From Heliocidaris erythrogramma (Eukaryota > Echinodermata > Echinoidea > Camarodonta > Echinometridae), in assembly GCA_025617745.1 (NCBI GenBank), contig CM046853.1:56939233-57003232 (forward strand): DNA of 64,000 nt, in the 5' to 3' direction. Below, in pieces: positions 29,620 to 46,169 of the stretch (its first letter is position 1; each line of letters opens with the position of its first letter). The translations under genes and the position numbers were made by a program. The notes below the pieces were generated by a model. That model made no database searches, had not been told where the DNA came from, and saw only the letters and a program-made list of their open reading frames with translations.

Positions 29620-31169
29620 TAACCGATGTATCTCTCTTTCTAGTCTACTAGAAATTATCTCGATTAAATATGTGTATGGTGAAGTGGATTTAGACAAGGC
29701 CTTTTGAAAACTTTAGTCTAGTGCTCTAGTATCCTTAGCAGCATGAACAGGGTATCATTAGACAGGATATACAAGCTACTCTTTAACCATGAATTAATTT
29801 ACAAGGTCACAAAGGTTATTACGTCTTGATACCAAAGTTGGGTATACTGTTTATACGTTCTGTGCGGGGTTAAAGATACAAACCTAAATATTTCTATCAC
29901 AGTATCGAACTTTTAGACTCCACCCATTTCACAATTGCACTATCATGTAAGGTCACGGGACTGCATATTCAAGTACGTCCAGTGAAAGTGAAACTAATGC
30001 GGAAACGATGTATTTCTGAGAAAATCAAGATCCTTTGTCATACAGGAAATACAATAGCACAATGAAAACGGATACACGTAGCAGCATGATTCATTATTTG
30101 GCTGAAATTAAAAGTGAAATAGGCAAATCACAATCAAATGATATTATAAATCACAAAAAGTTTAATTATAATTTCGTAATTATAGTGAATTTTAAAAAAA
30201 TGCTGTCAACAAAAGTTGACCCAGATGTCCGTTGGTTAACCAACGCTTCACTAATAAAACTAAAATTCAAAGATATGTCTCTTAGCTAATCCTAACCGTT
30301 ATGTAACTTTCAACCTAATCCCAACCCTAAACCTAACCATAACCATATGCGTTCGTCGTCCATGTACATATACCCTATTGGTGGGGAATTATAAAGTTAT
30401 GCACACTATTTTATATTTTCGCCATTTATTATACTCTGAAGTAAAGCTTTGATCACTGGCAATATGAACAGCTACAACTATCTCATTTTTGAAAAGAAAT
30501 CCCATGTGGAAGAAATAATTATGAGGGCGCTGCTCTGCGACCACTTTAGCTAGCTCACTAAGTTTTAAATCGGATAACTATATTTTTCTTTATATGAATA
30601 CCACTTGCACTTGAGATTCCTCTATATAACTAGAAAGACGATCATTTTTTCATTCACTTTAATGACTACACATAATCCTATACCAAAAGGGTCTATAAAA
30701 TATAAGCTGAGCTTTTCAATAGACTGCTCTACTTATGTTTCTTTTCTATGCCTAATTTTACCAAACTGCTTTTTATGTGTAATCATATATTTTTTCACAT
30801 CTTCTTAATGTAATTTTCTTTGATGTTAATCATGTCAATCTGTGTGTTTTTTTGTAATGTAACAAAAATACATTTGTGGAAAACAAACAAACCTACCGTA
30901 ACCTACATATAATTTTGTTTGAGACCTGTCATTTGGTATCATTGTTAATTACTCAAACTAAAATAATCAATAACTTAGTCTTTTAAAATGTCTGTACGTG
31001 ACAGTCAATATATACTAATGTTATATGATTGTATCGGGTTAATTGAATGAGGTCTTTTCTATGTAAAGGAAACGTATTCAAATAAAGAACAGCTAAATGA
31101 TTGAAGTAGAAGAAAAAGAAACTAAACAAAAGAATAAAGGAAATTATATTTCTTCTCATCTAATCGATT
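29620..31169. other. no gene recognised
   Basis: AT-rich. It holds short chance frames (84 and 67 aa) without recognisable domains and a degenerate run of cctaac/ccctaa words at 30290-30345. I see no transposon boundary. Confidence 0.4.
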
Positions 31170-31290
31170 TATATCGATACCTCTATCATGTTTTGCTATT
31201 TTTCTACACTTAGTCTAGTTGTCAACTATTTTACATTGTTAACTGCACAATTGTTACTTTGAAAATTGAAATGATTTGATTTGATTTGAT
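31170..31290 (+). mobile_element. LINE 3'-tail fragment
   Basis: ttgttaactgcacaattgtt, then actttgaaaattgaaatg and repeated atttg words, resemble the tails at 9050-9195 and 12140-12290. It abuts the tail of the minus-strand LINE-B, so the two are tail to tail. Confidence 0.4.
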
Positions 31291-31668
31291 TTTATTAATC
31301 AGGTATACTGCAATACAAACATAACCAGGTACCATGACAGGATAGCCCATGAAAGCCGAAATGGCTTATTTCCAATGGGGTCCTTACCTAAATAACTGAT
31401 TAAAAAATACACTAAGAAAACACATTAGTACGGCTACAAGACTATCGTACACGTACGACAAGTAATAAGAATGTACTAAAGTAGCAAAATAAAACATAAC
31501 ATTTTTATAAAGTAGGCGAAGATTACGTAAATGTGAAAACAAGACTTACTCAACGGAAAAAACTATATACAGAAAATCATAATGAAACTATCGATAATAA
31601 ACGTTGGTTACATAAGTCATATATAGGAAAAAACCATCTGAGCTACAGAAAGGAGAGGAGAAATATAG

Positions 31669-32712
31669 TTATGGAGTAGACACATTTTTCAGATTATGCT
31701 TCAATACCCTTTTAAAATGTAAACAATTCTTAACTGACTTAACACGATTTGGGAGGGAATTCCAGAAAAGAATACCGTTAAAATAAAAGGAATTTCCAAT
31801 TTTACCTTTCCGCTTAGGCACTACGAAATTAAATTGACTATTTCTAGTGTCATGCCCATGAGCACTTGAAGAGCGAGTAAAGTTATTCGAAATATAGTGA
31901 TCTGCATTAGAGTAAAAAATCTTATGTACATGGTGAATTAAAAGTTGTTGTGATCTAAGGTTTACATGAAGAAGACCAGCTGTTTCAAGTTCACTCTTCC
32001 CAATGTGTGTTCTTGGTGGTAAGTGATTGATAAATCTTACAATCTTATTTTGAATTATTTTTAACTTTTTTTGATCCACCTTGCCTAGACTACAGTACCA
32101 TGCCGCATTAGCATAATCAAATAAACATTGTATTAAGGAAAAACTTAAAATGCGTCTTGATTTTAAGTTCATGCAATTTTGATAACGGTACAAGAATTTT
32201 AGACGAGCATTAGCTTTTTTGACAATACCGTCAACCAAACTTGAGCAAGAAAGATCACTAGCTATATTTAGTCCCAAATACTTCACAGAATCCTGTCTCT
32301 TAATGAGTTGATTGTTATAACTTATATTGAAATCATCGGTATACTTCAGCCTACCCCGCGAACAAAACAAAATACTTTCGGTTTTACCAATATGTAAGCT
32401 AAGCTTATTTGCTGTCATCCAATTAACACAGTTTGATAATTCTAAGCTAAGTTTTTCCCCGATCAGCTTAGGATCAGTACCAGAATATAGTAGCACACTA
32501 TCATCCGCATATAAAAGTAATTTACTGTCGTTGACACATACACACATATCATTAATGTAGCACATGAAAAGAATAGGACCTAATATGCTCCCCTGGGGAA
32601 CTCCGCATCTTATGGGCATAGAATCGGAGAGTACATTTTGCAACGAGACAACTTGATGACGATTGGTCAAGTAAGACCTAAACCATTGCACACATGCAGA
32701 ATTTAAACCCAT
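31669..32712 (-). pseudogene. LINE-B reverse transcriptase, palm to C-terminus
   Basis: A 347-aa frame. GVPQGS is RT motif 4, YADD carries two of the metal-binding aspartates, and the region after KYLGLNI is the thumb. The C-terminal FNGILFWNSLPNRVK is common in CR1/L2-type ORF2. The apparent ATG (MGLNSACVQ) is internal and not a true start; coding continued from the frame ending at 32678. Confidence 0.85.
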
Positions 32713-33938
32713 TACTTCTACTTAACAGTATATTATGGTAAACGGTATCGAAGGCTTTTTGCAAGTCAAGAAGAACCATCCCGACAAAACGTCCTTGGGA
32801 AATTTCGTTCCTGACAAAATCTAACAGGTGAATAAAACAAGTTTCAGTGGAATAACCATTTCTAAAACCAGATTGAAATTCGTATATTATTTTGTTTTCT
32901 TGAAAGTAGTTCTCTAATTGGGCATACACACATTTCTCTAGGACCTTCGAGACTATACTTAAAACGCTAATCGGTCTATAATTGCTAACATTAGTTTTAT
33001 CTTTCTTTTTATAAAGGGGTGTTACTTTTGCAATTTTCATTTCATCAGGGAAGGTGGAAGTTGAGATAGATAAGTTAATAATGTAAGTTAAAGGTTTATA
33101 CAAATATTTAGCTCCATCCTTCAAAAATCTGGCAGGTACCAAGTCAAGCCCGGTACTTTTTGATATTTTCAACTTATTTAATTCATCTAAAACAAACTTT
33201 TCTTTGACAGGAGAAAAAAGAAAACAACCTTTCGACACACCCTTAGTGTCGTATAATTTTTGTAATTTAACACTGTCCGTTCCAAATTCATTTGCGTTGC
33301 TATCTGGCAGATTACTAGCTAATTTTTCTGCCACAGTTGTGAAATAATTGTTAAATACGTTCGCTATCCTCATATTATCATGACATAACTCCCCTTGGAT
33401 ATTAATAACATTCTCCTTAATATTCTTTTGTTTGTTTTTACAACCTAAATCTTTCAGATTCTTCCACAACTTTTTAGAATCACTTTTATGCTCATCAATT
33501 TGATTTTGGAAGTATTCATCTTTAGCCTGTCTCACTTTTCTTTGCACCAAATTACGTAAAAGTTTATATTTCTTTTCTAGAAAATGAATCCTTACTTGTT
33601 TTAATGGAGCACATTTATCAACTATAGACATGAAAATATTTTTGAAAATTGACCACGCAGTATTTACTTCTTTACATTCTAATATGTCAGACCAATTGAC
33701 TCGAGATAAAACATTATTAAAATCATCTATACAATAGTTTCTCATACACCGAATACTTATATTTCTATGCTGTCTGAATACAGGTCTTATTAGCTTCCTA
33801 GAGCTGTAGGTTAAAAAATGATCACTTAGGCCAATTTCAATAACACCACTTTGACAAATATTTTCTTCTTTACTACTGATTACATGGTCTATTAATGATG
33901 AAGTGGCCGATGTTAATTGTTCGAGTGGGTTTAGTTAT
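32678..33938 (-). pseudogene. LINE-B endonuclease end, linker and RT fingers
   Basis: The frame is open from 33938. It starts with the SLIDHVISS and SDH motifs that end APE-type endonucleases, passes through a lysine-rich linker, and enters the RT at STGLDLVPARFL and NYRPIS. It ends in a shifted stretch after the AFDTVYHNILL motif. Confidence 0.85.
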
Positions 33939-34788
33939 AAGTTAACTCAAACCATTAAAATTCAAGATATTCTTTTTCTTATTTCTTTCTTATTTTTTTG
34001 ATAATGAAGACTGCTTCCATAGGCAGATATTCATGTCCCCATAAATTATAACCTCATCATCTTTTGTTATGAAATTTTAAAAAGATTATATAAAAATAAA
34101 ATTAAAAATCTATGTATAACTCGTAAAAATCCATGAGCGATGCATTGTATATAAGACATAGAATTGTCCATGTTGAATGTACATTGGACAAATAAATGAG
34201 TAAAGTCAAATAAAATCAATATAATAAAATCAAAATACCAATTTATGACAAGGTTCCCATTGAAACGCTTTTATATTTCATTTAGTTTATTCTTTTTCCT
34301 TGTACTAAATAATACTTATCTCGTATTAGTGCATTATGTGCCAAAATATGAATTATGAGGGTGCTTTATAATATGTAGGATATATCAGTTTGCTATAATA
34401 TTGATGCTTCAAAAACCTCGTAATTCAAACTTATTCCTATTTGAAAATCTCAAACCTTATTCCTGTTTAGAGCATTATGGAATATCCACAAAAACTTCCC
34501 TATTGTATGTTTCTATCAATAGCCAGTGGCACCAAGGTGCACCCAATCATGCAAATTGCACCACACTTACTGAATATATTGTAACCTTTCACACAGAAAA
34601 AAACATCTCATACAAGTATTTATTATTCATTGTGTATTTGTTTATGATCAAAGTAAATATGCATGGGGTAGGCGGTTCCATTATCATTGCTGGCAAACTA
34701 CGCAGAGCTTTATGGTACCCGTATATGCATAAAGTTTTTTGGAAGATAGAATATAATCGTACCTTTGTACGTGGAGATATAATTTAAT
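33939..34788. other. intergenic; small LINE-like tail, no gene
   Basis: Bases 34150-34240 (gtacattggacaaataaatg, then repeated aaataaaat) resemble another LINE 3' tail. The 128-aa frame at 34401 has no domain or compositional sign of coding and I treat it as chance. Confidence 0.4.
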
Positions 34789-34995
34789 TCTCTCTGTCTC
34801 TCTCTCTCTCTCTATCTATCTCACTCTCCCTCTTTTCTCCCCTCTTTCTCTCTGACGTCACACACTGCATTAGTCAGCATTTTACCACGCGGACTTCCTT
34901 TGTCACGTGGTACATCCTGCATGCACGTGATATTGGTTATTGTCATGTGAGCTACAATAAAAGAGAGAGAGAGAGAGAGGGAGAGAGAGAGAAAG
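34789..34995. repeat. CT-rich and GA-rich microsatellites flanking CACGTG words
   Basis: A (CT)n tract at 34789-34853 and a (GA)n tract at 34962-34995 enclose about 100 bp. That spacer has tcacgtggtac, gcacgtgat and a TGACGTCA-like site (tctgacgtcacac). Such words are E-box/CRE-like, but no transcript start is evident. Confidence 0.6.
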
Positions 34996-35182
34996 ATAAA
35001 CCCGGTAAAATCGTTTCCTTTTATAAATACAAATCGTTTATGATTTTAGCTCACTCCACGACTCGTTCTCTCCTACTCAACTTCACACACAAGGTAAGCA
35101 TATTTCATTTGTGGTACTTTGGTTCTACTTCTAACATGAACAACGTGTATACAGACTTTCAATCTATTCTGTAAACTCAGAG

Positions 35183-35302
35183 TGCGGTTGAACGAAATAG
35201 AGGACAGTAATAGATCAAATCGTGAGCTTTATAATAATTGATTGCGGTTGAACGAAATGGAGGAAAGTAATAGATCAAATAATGAGCTGTATTATAATTG
35301 AT
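35183..35302. repeat. 60-bp tandem duplication
   Basis: Two adjacent 60-bp copies begin tgcggttgaacgaaat (35183-35242 and 35243-35302) with a few substitutions. No function is apparent. Confidence 0.85.
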
Positions 35303-37380
35303 ATAGCTTTCAAACTGAGCCTGATTTTGCTTCCTGCACAATATGATTTGTAAATTGTCTTTTGTCAACTGCATTATCTTATATACATTTTATTCTCATA
35401 AAAACGTTGTTTGTTTTTTGGAATTGATATAAACTGTATAAATTTGTTCTGTACTTTTACCATTAATTACGTTAGCCTGTCTTCATTAAAACCCTTTTCA
35501 TATGTTCAGTTTGAGTAAAGTACATGTACAATATCATATAAATTTGCAAAGATCGAGTTGAAGCTCCCTTTCGGCAGTATAGCAAAGCTTTGTATTTTCT
35601 CTGTGTGTAAACCATGTAGTAAGAATAACAAATAAAATAATGATTAATATTTAAACGTCTTCTTACAAAAATTCAATGATTTTCTACAAACCCCTAGAAC
35701 CAAATTTGCATTTACACCCACAAAAGACGAAGGTCAAGGCATTTGGTCGTAAGAAAAAAAATGCGAATAGGCATGGTTTGGGTTAAATGGCTTTGCCATC
35801 TATAGCTTGGTCGCTCTTCATGGCCATCCGTTAGTAAGCAAACCTGATGATTATTTTTGCGCCTTAACAAAGAGTATAATGAACTTCACAGAGCATGGAA
35901 CGAGTTGTTAGTCATAAACTTTGACCAAAAAGAAGTGAGATCTTCAGGGAGCACACAGAACATGTTCGTTGTCTTGAGTGCTGCATGCAGGCATCTTCCG
36001 CCGATTTTCAACTAAAAGCTGACATATTTGAAAATCAGCAAAGTAAAATCTTGATTCACACGTATGAGTTTTTAATTTTCTTTATTTATGCTCCTAGTCT
36101 TTGATTTGCAATTCTTTGTGATATTGCAATCCTTTTGGTTCGCACTCGGTTTTTTTTTGGCATTCAACCCTCTTAAAATTCACCGAGACTGATTCTTCTT
36201 TGCAAAATGATTCCTATCTGAAAAGGGTTTTATAAAGCAAAAATCCTGAATCATGGTTGAATAACATCTCATTAACACAAATTTGAAAGAGAAAGTTATC
36301 CGCAATGAGAATTGGAGCCCCAAGCCATTTCACAAAAGGTATCTTGTGTTTTACAGGAAAGTGAACCAACTAGATATTTGCACAAAATTTTGAAGACGAT
36401 GGTGTTCACTGATGCATGACCCTGGAAACCTAAACAAGTTAACATTTTAAAGAATATGAACCACTCTTTCATATGGTATGAATTTCATTGTCAGTTAACA
36501 TATAGTTCATTTACAGGATTTTTTTTAAACGCCCAGTATATGTATCTTTTTCTCTTTGCTTTGACCTCTGGCTCTGTATTTCCCATCTCTGTATCTGTCA
36601 ATTATACTATGATAATATAATTTACAGATACAGGAATGGGAAATACAAAGCAAGAAGTCATAGGGGGGAAAAGGTGAAATAAACGGAAATGGGGATAGAA
36701 AGACGGTGAAATGTAAATCAGCAGTGAGAGGCTGAGTAGAACTCATAGATAAAGATGTATAACACCAAAGACAGAGAAATAGAGGGGAGGGGGGGGGGGG
36801 GGGGAGGAAGAAAGTGTTCAGTTAAATTTCGATTTGTAACATAATGAATCATGTAATCTCAACTAGGTCAATGCGCGTGTCGGAGAGGATTTTCCACGGA
36901 AATAACAGTCTTGATTTCCAACCCAACATCTTGCCTGTCTGGCTCAAAGTCCATATAATTATGCCTATTTTGTACGCGGTAAAGACAACTCTATGTAGCA
37001 ATATCCCTGCAATACGGAAGTGGTTGTGTTTCACGTCATGTCCTATTCTATGATACAGTCCATATCCAAACTAATCATCACATATTCAACACAATTCTCC
37101 CCTAACATGTTTTTACAAAATATTAACTTCTCTTTTGTCCTTTTGTAAAAACACAGGCGAAGCTTATGAAGGGGGGGGGGGGGGGGGGGGAGCTTCCCCG
37201 TGTATTACGATAGTTTTCTTCCCAATCACTTTGTCTTTGAAACTTTTACAGTTCTTCAATATAATTTTGAAGCTGAAGTTTTTGTCGTTCTTCAAATCAT
37301 TTTTGTAGTTGAAGCTTAATGGCTTTTCAACATGAATATCTCTCAATTTATCATTTTCCTCAGCCATTTTTGAAAAGACG
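35303..37380. other. upstream region of the cathepsin gene; no other gene
   Basis: AT-rich. A hairpin at 36561-36660 pairs tgtatttcccatctctgtat with atacaggaatgggaaataca. G runs lie at 36788-36803 and 37171-37190. Short frames here are chance. The cathepsin promoter must lie here, but I cannot point to a TATA box or start site with confidence. Confidence 0.45.
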
Positions 37381-41560
<4,180 letters not shown>

Positions 41561-42639
41561 AGACTGATGTAATCTTCTCAATTAACGAGCCAAGTAATGG
41601 GGGAGGGGAAGTTGAAGCAGTGGTCCAACTAGATGGATACACTGCGAGGGGTGGGGTGTCGTGCTCTTTCTGATGTTATTCCCATAACTACCTCCCTCTC
41701 TTTCTTTCTCGCTATCTCTTATTTTGCTCTCTATTCTTATTTCTTTTGCCTCTTTATTGAGAATTTAGAAGAAAAAAAAAGGATAAACGTTTCTTTAAAA
41801 AACACACAACTGATCAACGATAATAGTATAATTCAAAAGAAACATACTTGATTTTATTTTATTTCAACATTGCTCGGGAAATGATTTGTATAATTCGGCT
41901 GACCAATAACCAATGTTTTAAAACCAGCGATATGTTTGAGAATGGTTTTGCTTCTTACTTCTTATATTTTTATTAGTCACCAAAGTGTTTCTCTGAATGA
42001 ATTTTTTTCTATATTTTTTGACCGACATAGACTGCATGTTTGAAGAAAAGGAACCTTTTTATATGTGTTTGATACCGTTCCAAGTTTTTAATTTAATTGA
42101 TCATATGTACATAATAATTGGTGTAATATTATGCGCTCCTCATTTTACAACTGAAATCAAATTTTTTTAATTTGTGTTGAAATCATATTTTGCATTGAAA
42201 AGTACTGTGATGTGTTTATATTTTTGTACAATGGCAAGTTTTACAATTAAAACGATATATAGATAACATAAAAGTAATGCGTTTCCTTTACCAAAAAAAA
42301 AGTCACTTCCAAACTTTGAAAAAGAGTGATAATGAAAACGGAGCATGTGCGGTACGGAGAAAGAGAAAGAGAGAGATGGAGCTGCAAAGATATTACAGAT
42401 AAAGTGGTTAAAGGAGAGACGGAAAACAGACAGCCAGACAGATACGTGGAGCAAGACCGAGTAAAATGAAGAGGCAGATTGTCAAGAGACCGAGAAGACG
42501 AGAGAAGACCAGATGTAAAGTGAAAAAAGAAAGGTGGGGGGGGGGGGGGGGGGGGGGGCAGGGGAGTGCGTTTGAAGACAGAGTGACGTAAATGAATTAC
42601 AACAGACAGGTAGATGGGAGGGATAGGAAATAGAACGTG
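41561..42639. other. cathepsin 3' UTR and flank
   Basis: No gene is seen. The 3' UTR must start here; an ATTAAA at about 42245 is one possible polyadenylation signal but is not decisive. GA-rich sequence and a long G run (42536-42558) follow. Confidence 0.4.
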
Positions 42640-43260
42640 TGTATGCCATTGAGCAAGGTATTTTATCTACATTGATCCTCTCCACCCAGGTGTTAAATGG
42701 GTACCCGGTAGGATGCTACAGTCATTAGTTAGGTTTACACGGACAGGTTTCGCTTGTAGTTTCAAAACTTTAAATTACTTTAAGTTGTAATTCCAGAACC
42801 ACAAGCGAGCTTGTAGTTAATTCGGAAACCACGTGCAGCGGGGGGTTCCTCCTTCGTAGCAAACTCGTAGCTAACGATGGCCTCTCTTTTCATGTTAAAC
42901 TACGATCGCTCGAATTGTAATCTCAGAACGACGAGCGTTATTGTTTCGGGCCCGTGTGAACCGTCGTCGTTGTTAGTGAGTTGATGTTCGTTAACATAAA
43001 AGTTTCGAAACAACAAGTATCGCCTGAACGTAGCTAATAGCTAATTGTGGTTTGTTCAGCATTATGAGCGTCTGTAAAACAGCGCCTGGCTAGAATGTTC
43101 CCCAGGGAGAGGAGAAGGTATAAACACTGTATGAGGGCAAGCGTAAATCCGATGACCGGGGTAATAATATATCTGTAAATCGCTTAGAGACATCGTAGAT
43201 GTATAGGCGATTGATAAATCCACAATGTTATTATTATTATCATCATCATTATTTCAAATA
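42640..43260 (+). mobile_element. SINE body, interrupted by a MITE
   Basis: Bases 42640-42724 contain cctctccacccaggtgttaa and atgggtacccggtagga, the SINE body also seen at 27830. After the MITE it resumes at 43045 with gtaaaacagcgcctggctag and atcgcttagagacatcgtag, ending in an (ATT)n tail (43230-43258). The tRNA-like head is missing, so it is 5'-truncated. Confidence 0.65.
42725..43044. mobile_element. 320-bp MITE nested in the SINE
   Basis: The left end TTAGTTAGGTTTACACGG continues to TTGTAGTTTCAAAACTTT. The inverted right end starts TTAGCTATTAGCTACG and contains TTGTTGTTTCGAAACTTT. The arms are about 45 bp. The SINE reads continuously once it is removed. Confidence 0.65.
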
Positions 43261-43940
43261 TAGAGACGACAAAAAAGAAACGGAACAGAAAGTGAAATGG
43301 GGAGGTCATTCCAAAGATTTTTTTTTTCTGCGACGACACAGATTAAAACAAGCATATTCTTATTAGTAAAAACTGTCGGCGCTAAACAAAACAAACTATA
43401 AAATCACTCGTGTTTCCTCATTTCCTCATTCCAAATGATATCAAATCGAACGATGGACTCTAATCACGTGCTTTTTTTCTTCCAGTGTGTCAATTCCATG
43501 GCCATTAAATTTCCTTTAGGATTAGAACTGCTCTTTACTGCTGCTATTCTTCATAAAATATGCTTCTATAACCCATTGCCTATTTGGTGAGTCTTCAGTA
43601 ATCATCGACTAACCAATATTGTGATATAAATTCTGATTAAATTTGACATTATTAGGAAAGGTTTGGTTACCTTACATAAATCAAATCCGTCTGCATGATA
43701 ATACCTATATGTAGTGCGTGCGATTTGAAAATGTGTCCAAACGACTATATAGCCACTGACAATTAGGACAATTACAATCGACACAAATAATATCTGGAAA
43801 AAACTCCCACCAATTAAAGACTACCCGCTGTGGTATTGTGATGTTGAATTAATCTGAAATGAGTAGGTCAGATGAGATATGATGGAGGTGGTTGTCCGGC
43901 ATTTTCGTCTAGGTGTGGAAGTTGTCCGGGAGGGGGAGGG

Positions 43941-44081
43941 GGGGGGGGCGTTTCATGAAAGGACTTGTCAGATATTTTATCCGACAAATTTGCTCTCAGC
44001 CAGTCAGATGCAAGGATTTCAGTAGCTTATAACAGTTGTCGGATAAAATATCCGACAATTTCCTTTCATGAAACGCTCCCC
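43941..44081. mobile_element. 141-bp near-palindromic MITE
   Basis: The left arm GGGGGGCGTTTCATGAAAGG continues to cttgtcagatattttatccg. It is mirrored by the right arm at 44037-44081 (ttgtcggataaaatatccga ... tttcatgaaacgctcccc). The loop is about 50 bp. Confidence 0.8.
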
Positions 44082-45245
44082 AGGAGTATAGTCGATGCTG
44101 GTCGTGCTAAGATCATTCCATTTACTAGACAGGTACTATCTTCGATCTTCTTTGACAATTGATGAAAATCATTGTTGAATTTATTGGTTCTTTTTTCTTC
44201 TACTTTTGGTTCTGAGAGTAGAATTCCACTTTTACTGGCCCACACTCCAGTAACTAGGATTATATTTGAGCAGAGCCGCATCGGACTGTCTATAGAATAA
44301 TCACTAATATTACTTTAGAATACGGGTGGGAAATCCCATTCTTAGAGAGACACTAGAAGAAGAGGAACAAACTCAGCTTCATCAAAGCGTCAACAGCATT
44401 ATTCCCACTGAACTCTCAACCTTTTAGACTGTGCACCTTAATGGATTTCTTTTGTTAAGTGTTCCGGTATACAATACATGCATGTGATTTCGATGTCGGT
44501 TTCAGTCATAAAGCAGGCATAAAAAGAAAACGCTGTGAAAATATTTCCTGATATGATTTCTACACGAGCCATTAGTATTTTTTCAGTATGTCTACATTGC
44601 TTACCTGATCTACTGCTATATCCAATCTACACATTATGATGTCAATTTCCCTTTTTATAGTCAGAAAAGACGGAAAAACAAATTAAAAACATGGATAAAT
44701 AATGGTTACCTTAATTCCAAAAAATATAAAACAAGTTAGACAAACAGCATATAATTATTAAAATCTATCACTTTCTTGTAAAATTACTAAAATATCAATC
44801 GCAGGATACCTAATGTTGCTTTGGCGTAATACCATCATTACTTCTAAATAATAATAATGCAATACAATACAAGAACAAGAACAAACTAATGAGAGTAAAA
44901 CTAACAATACTTGAATGGATATTTGATACTCTTCCGCTGACACCAGCTATGTGGAGAAATTGATATCTTAATTCGAACTGATACCTTCTCCGGTTTTATT
45001 TAAGTCATGAGATATGATGAGAGTATGCTTAATGAGATTATAAGTGAATTGCAGAATGAAAGCTCACAGTGTGCATGTATGTGTGATTTGATAGAATTCA
45101 TGAAACAGGAACTTTACTAAATGAAACTGATGAAAACTGTTTTAGAAAATAATCACGTTGATGCAACGTTACCGAACGAACAGTTACTGTATTTATATCA
45201 GAATGACTATTTATTCGTTTCTTCAATGTGAATATTCCGTCGGAG
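44082..45245. other. no gene recognised
   Basis: AT-rich with only short chance frames. The 8-bp target duplication of the next MITE (cgtcggag, 45238-45245) ends this stretch. Confidence 0.4.
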
Positions 45246-45449
45246 CAGTGGCGCAAATCCATTATGAAATTCGCGGGGGGGGGGGGGGGACACCACATGA
45301 TTTAACTGTAAAAAAAGGGTTATCACATTTTTGGGGTCTAGTTGTCCTACAAAATTCTCTGACAAGCAAAAAAAAAAAAAAAAAAATCTTCAAAAAGGTG
45401 GGGTGGGGGTGGGGACATGTCCCCCTGTCCCCCTGGATTTGCGCCCATG
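45246..45449. mobile_element. 204-bp hAT-type MITE with 8-bp TSD (7/8)
   Basis: The ends are CAGTGGCGCAAATCC and GGATTTGCGCCCATG. Flanking octamers cgtcggag (45238-45245) and cgttggag (45450-45457) match at 7 of 8. G and A runs lie inside. The 110-aa frame across it is an artefact. Confidence 0.8.
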
Positions 45450-45569
45450 CGTTGGAGGTGTATGATTTTAGATATCAGCGTTTTCCCTAATAAATTATTT
45501 GAGGTACATGCTGTGTAAGAACATTTTAAGCAACCTGATAACCCGCCGGAGCATCGATTCGGGCCGGAA

Positions 45570-46150
45570 TGAGGGGGGGGGGGGATTTTGTTGATGAGCA
45601 GATGTCTAGCCAGTACATCTCACACGAACCCAAAACCTTGACCGAAGCTCGAAGGAAAAAGAATGTTCTTCGTATATATGCGTTAGGAAAGATGCCACGG
45701 AAGAGGATAGGAAAAATTTCCGCTCAGCCCTTAGAACCGTGTCAGAAGAAAAGGAAAAAGACTTTTGGGGTTTTTCAAAGCGAGTATGCGACGGAAACTG
45801 GAAATGCCCGACACAAGACCAACTTTCTCCAAACAGGAAGCGGATGAATATTTCCCAGGAAAAAATTCACATCACGTCCAACTCAATACTGATCAAATGA
45901 ACTGGTTCCCGTAGGCACATGTAAACGATAATGATAGTATATATTTTTATACGAGTCCGATCACCCCACGATTTGTTAAGGCCGTTTTATTCAAGAAAAA
46001 AAATCCAATTCAGCCCCAGGCCTGGATGGGTTAATGTATGGTCTTTTCAAAAGACTCCCGGCAGTACACCATTTCTTGGCAACTTTATATACTCGAATGC
46101 TACTTGAAACTCAAGACCCCCTGATTACTGGAAGTTCTGTGTTAACTTTT
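45570..46150 (+). mobile_element. RLE-type LINE (R2/NeSL/Hero-like), 5' piece
   Basis: Short frames in succession read TRPTFSKQEADEYFP, ITPRFVKAVLFKKK and, after a shift, GLMYGLFKRLPAVHHFL, TLYTRMLLETQDPP. These are the regions before and within the RT fingers of LINEs that carry a restriction-like endonuclease. Several frameshifts are present. The element is cut at about 46150 by gypsy-derived sequence and resumes near 48588. Confidence 0.65.
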
Positions 46151-46169
46151 GATTATTTGGTCTCAAACA

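Larger units (their letters stand above)
31273..33938 (-). mobile_element. LINE-B, 5'-truncated CR1/L2/jockey-like element
   Basis: The minus-strand element runs from the endonuclease C-terminus (GLSDHFLTY near 33820) to a 3' tail of TCAAA repeats at 31273-31292. The linker and RT fingers are in 32678-33745 (KISKSTGLDLVPARFL, VSNYRPISVLSIVSKVLEK). The palm and thumb are in 31669-32712 (CGVPQGSILGPILF, the YADD box, VKYLGLNI, LFWNSLPNRV). One frameshift near 32700 separates the two frames. Upstream of 33938 the endonuclease is missing. Apart from truncation and the single shift it is well preserved, so it is relatively young. Confidence 0.9.

Noticed and set aside
34401..34787. 128-aa open frame
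   Set aside because: No motif, no repeat support, ordinary AT-rich composition and no splice context; likely chance.
45569..45847. 92-aa basic frame as a host gene
   Set aside because: Other frames over the same stretch encode RLE-LINE motifs, so this is a shifted reading of the LINE.
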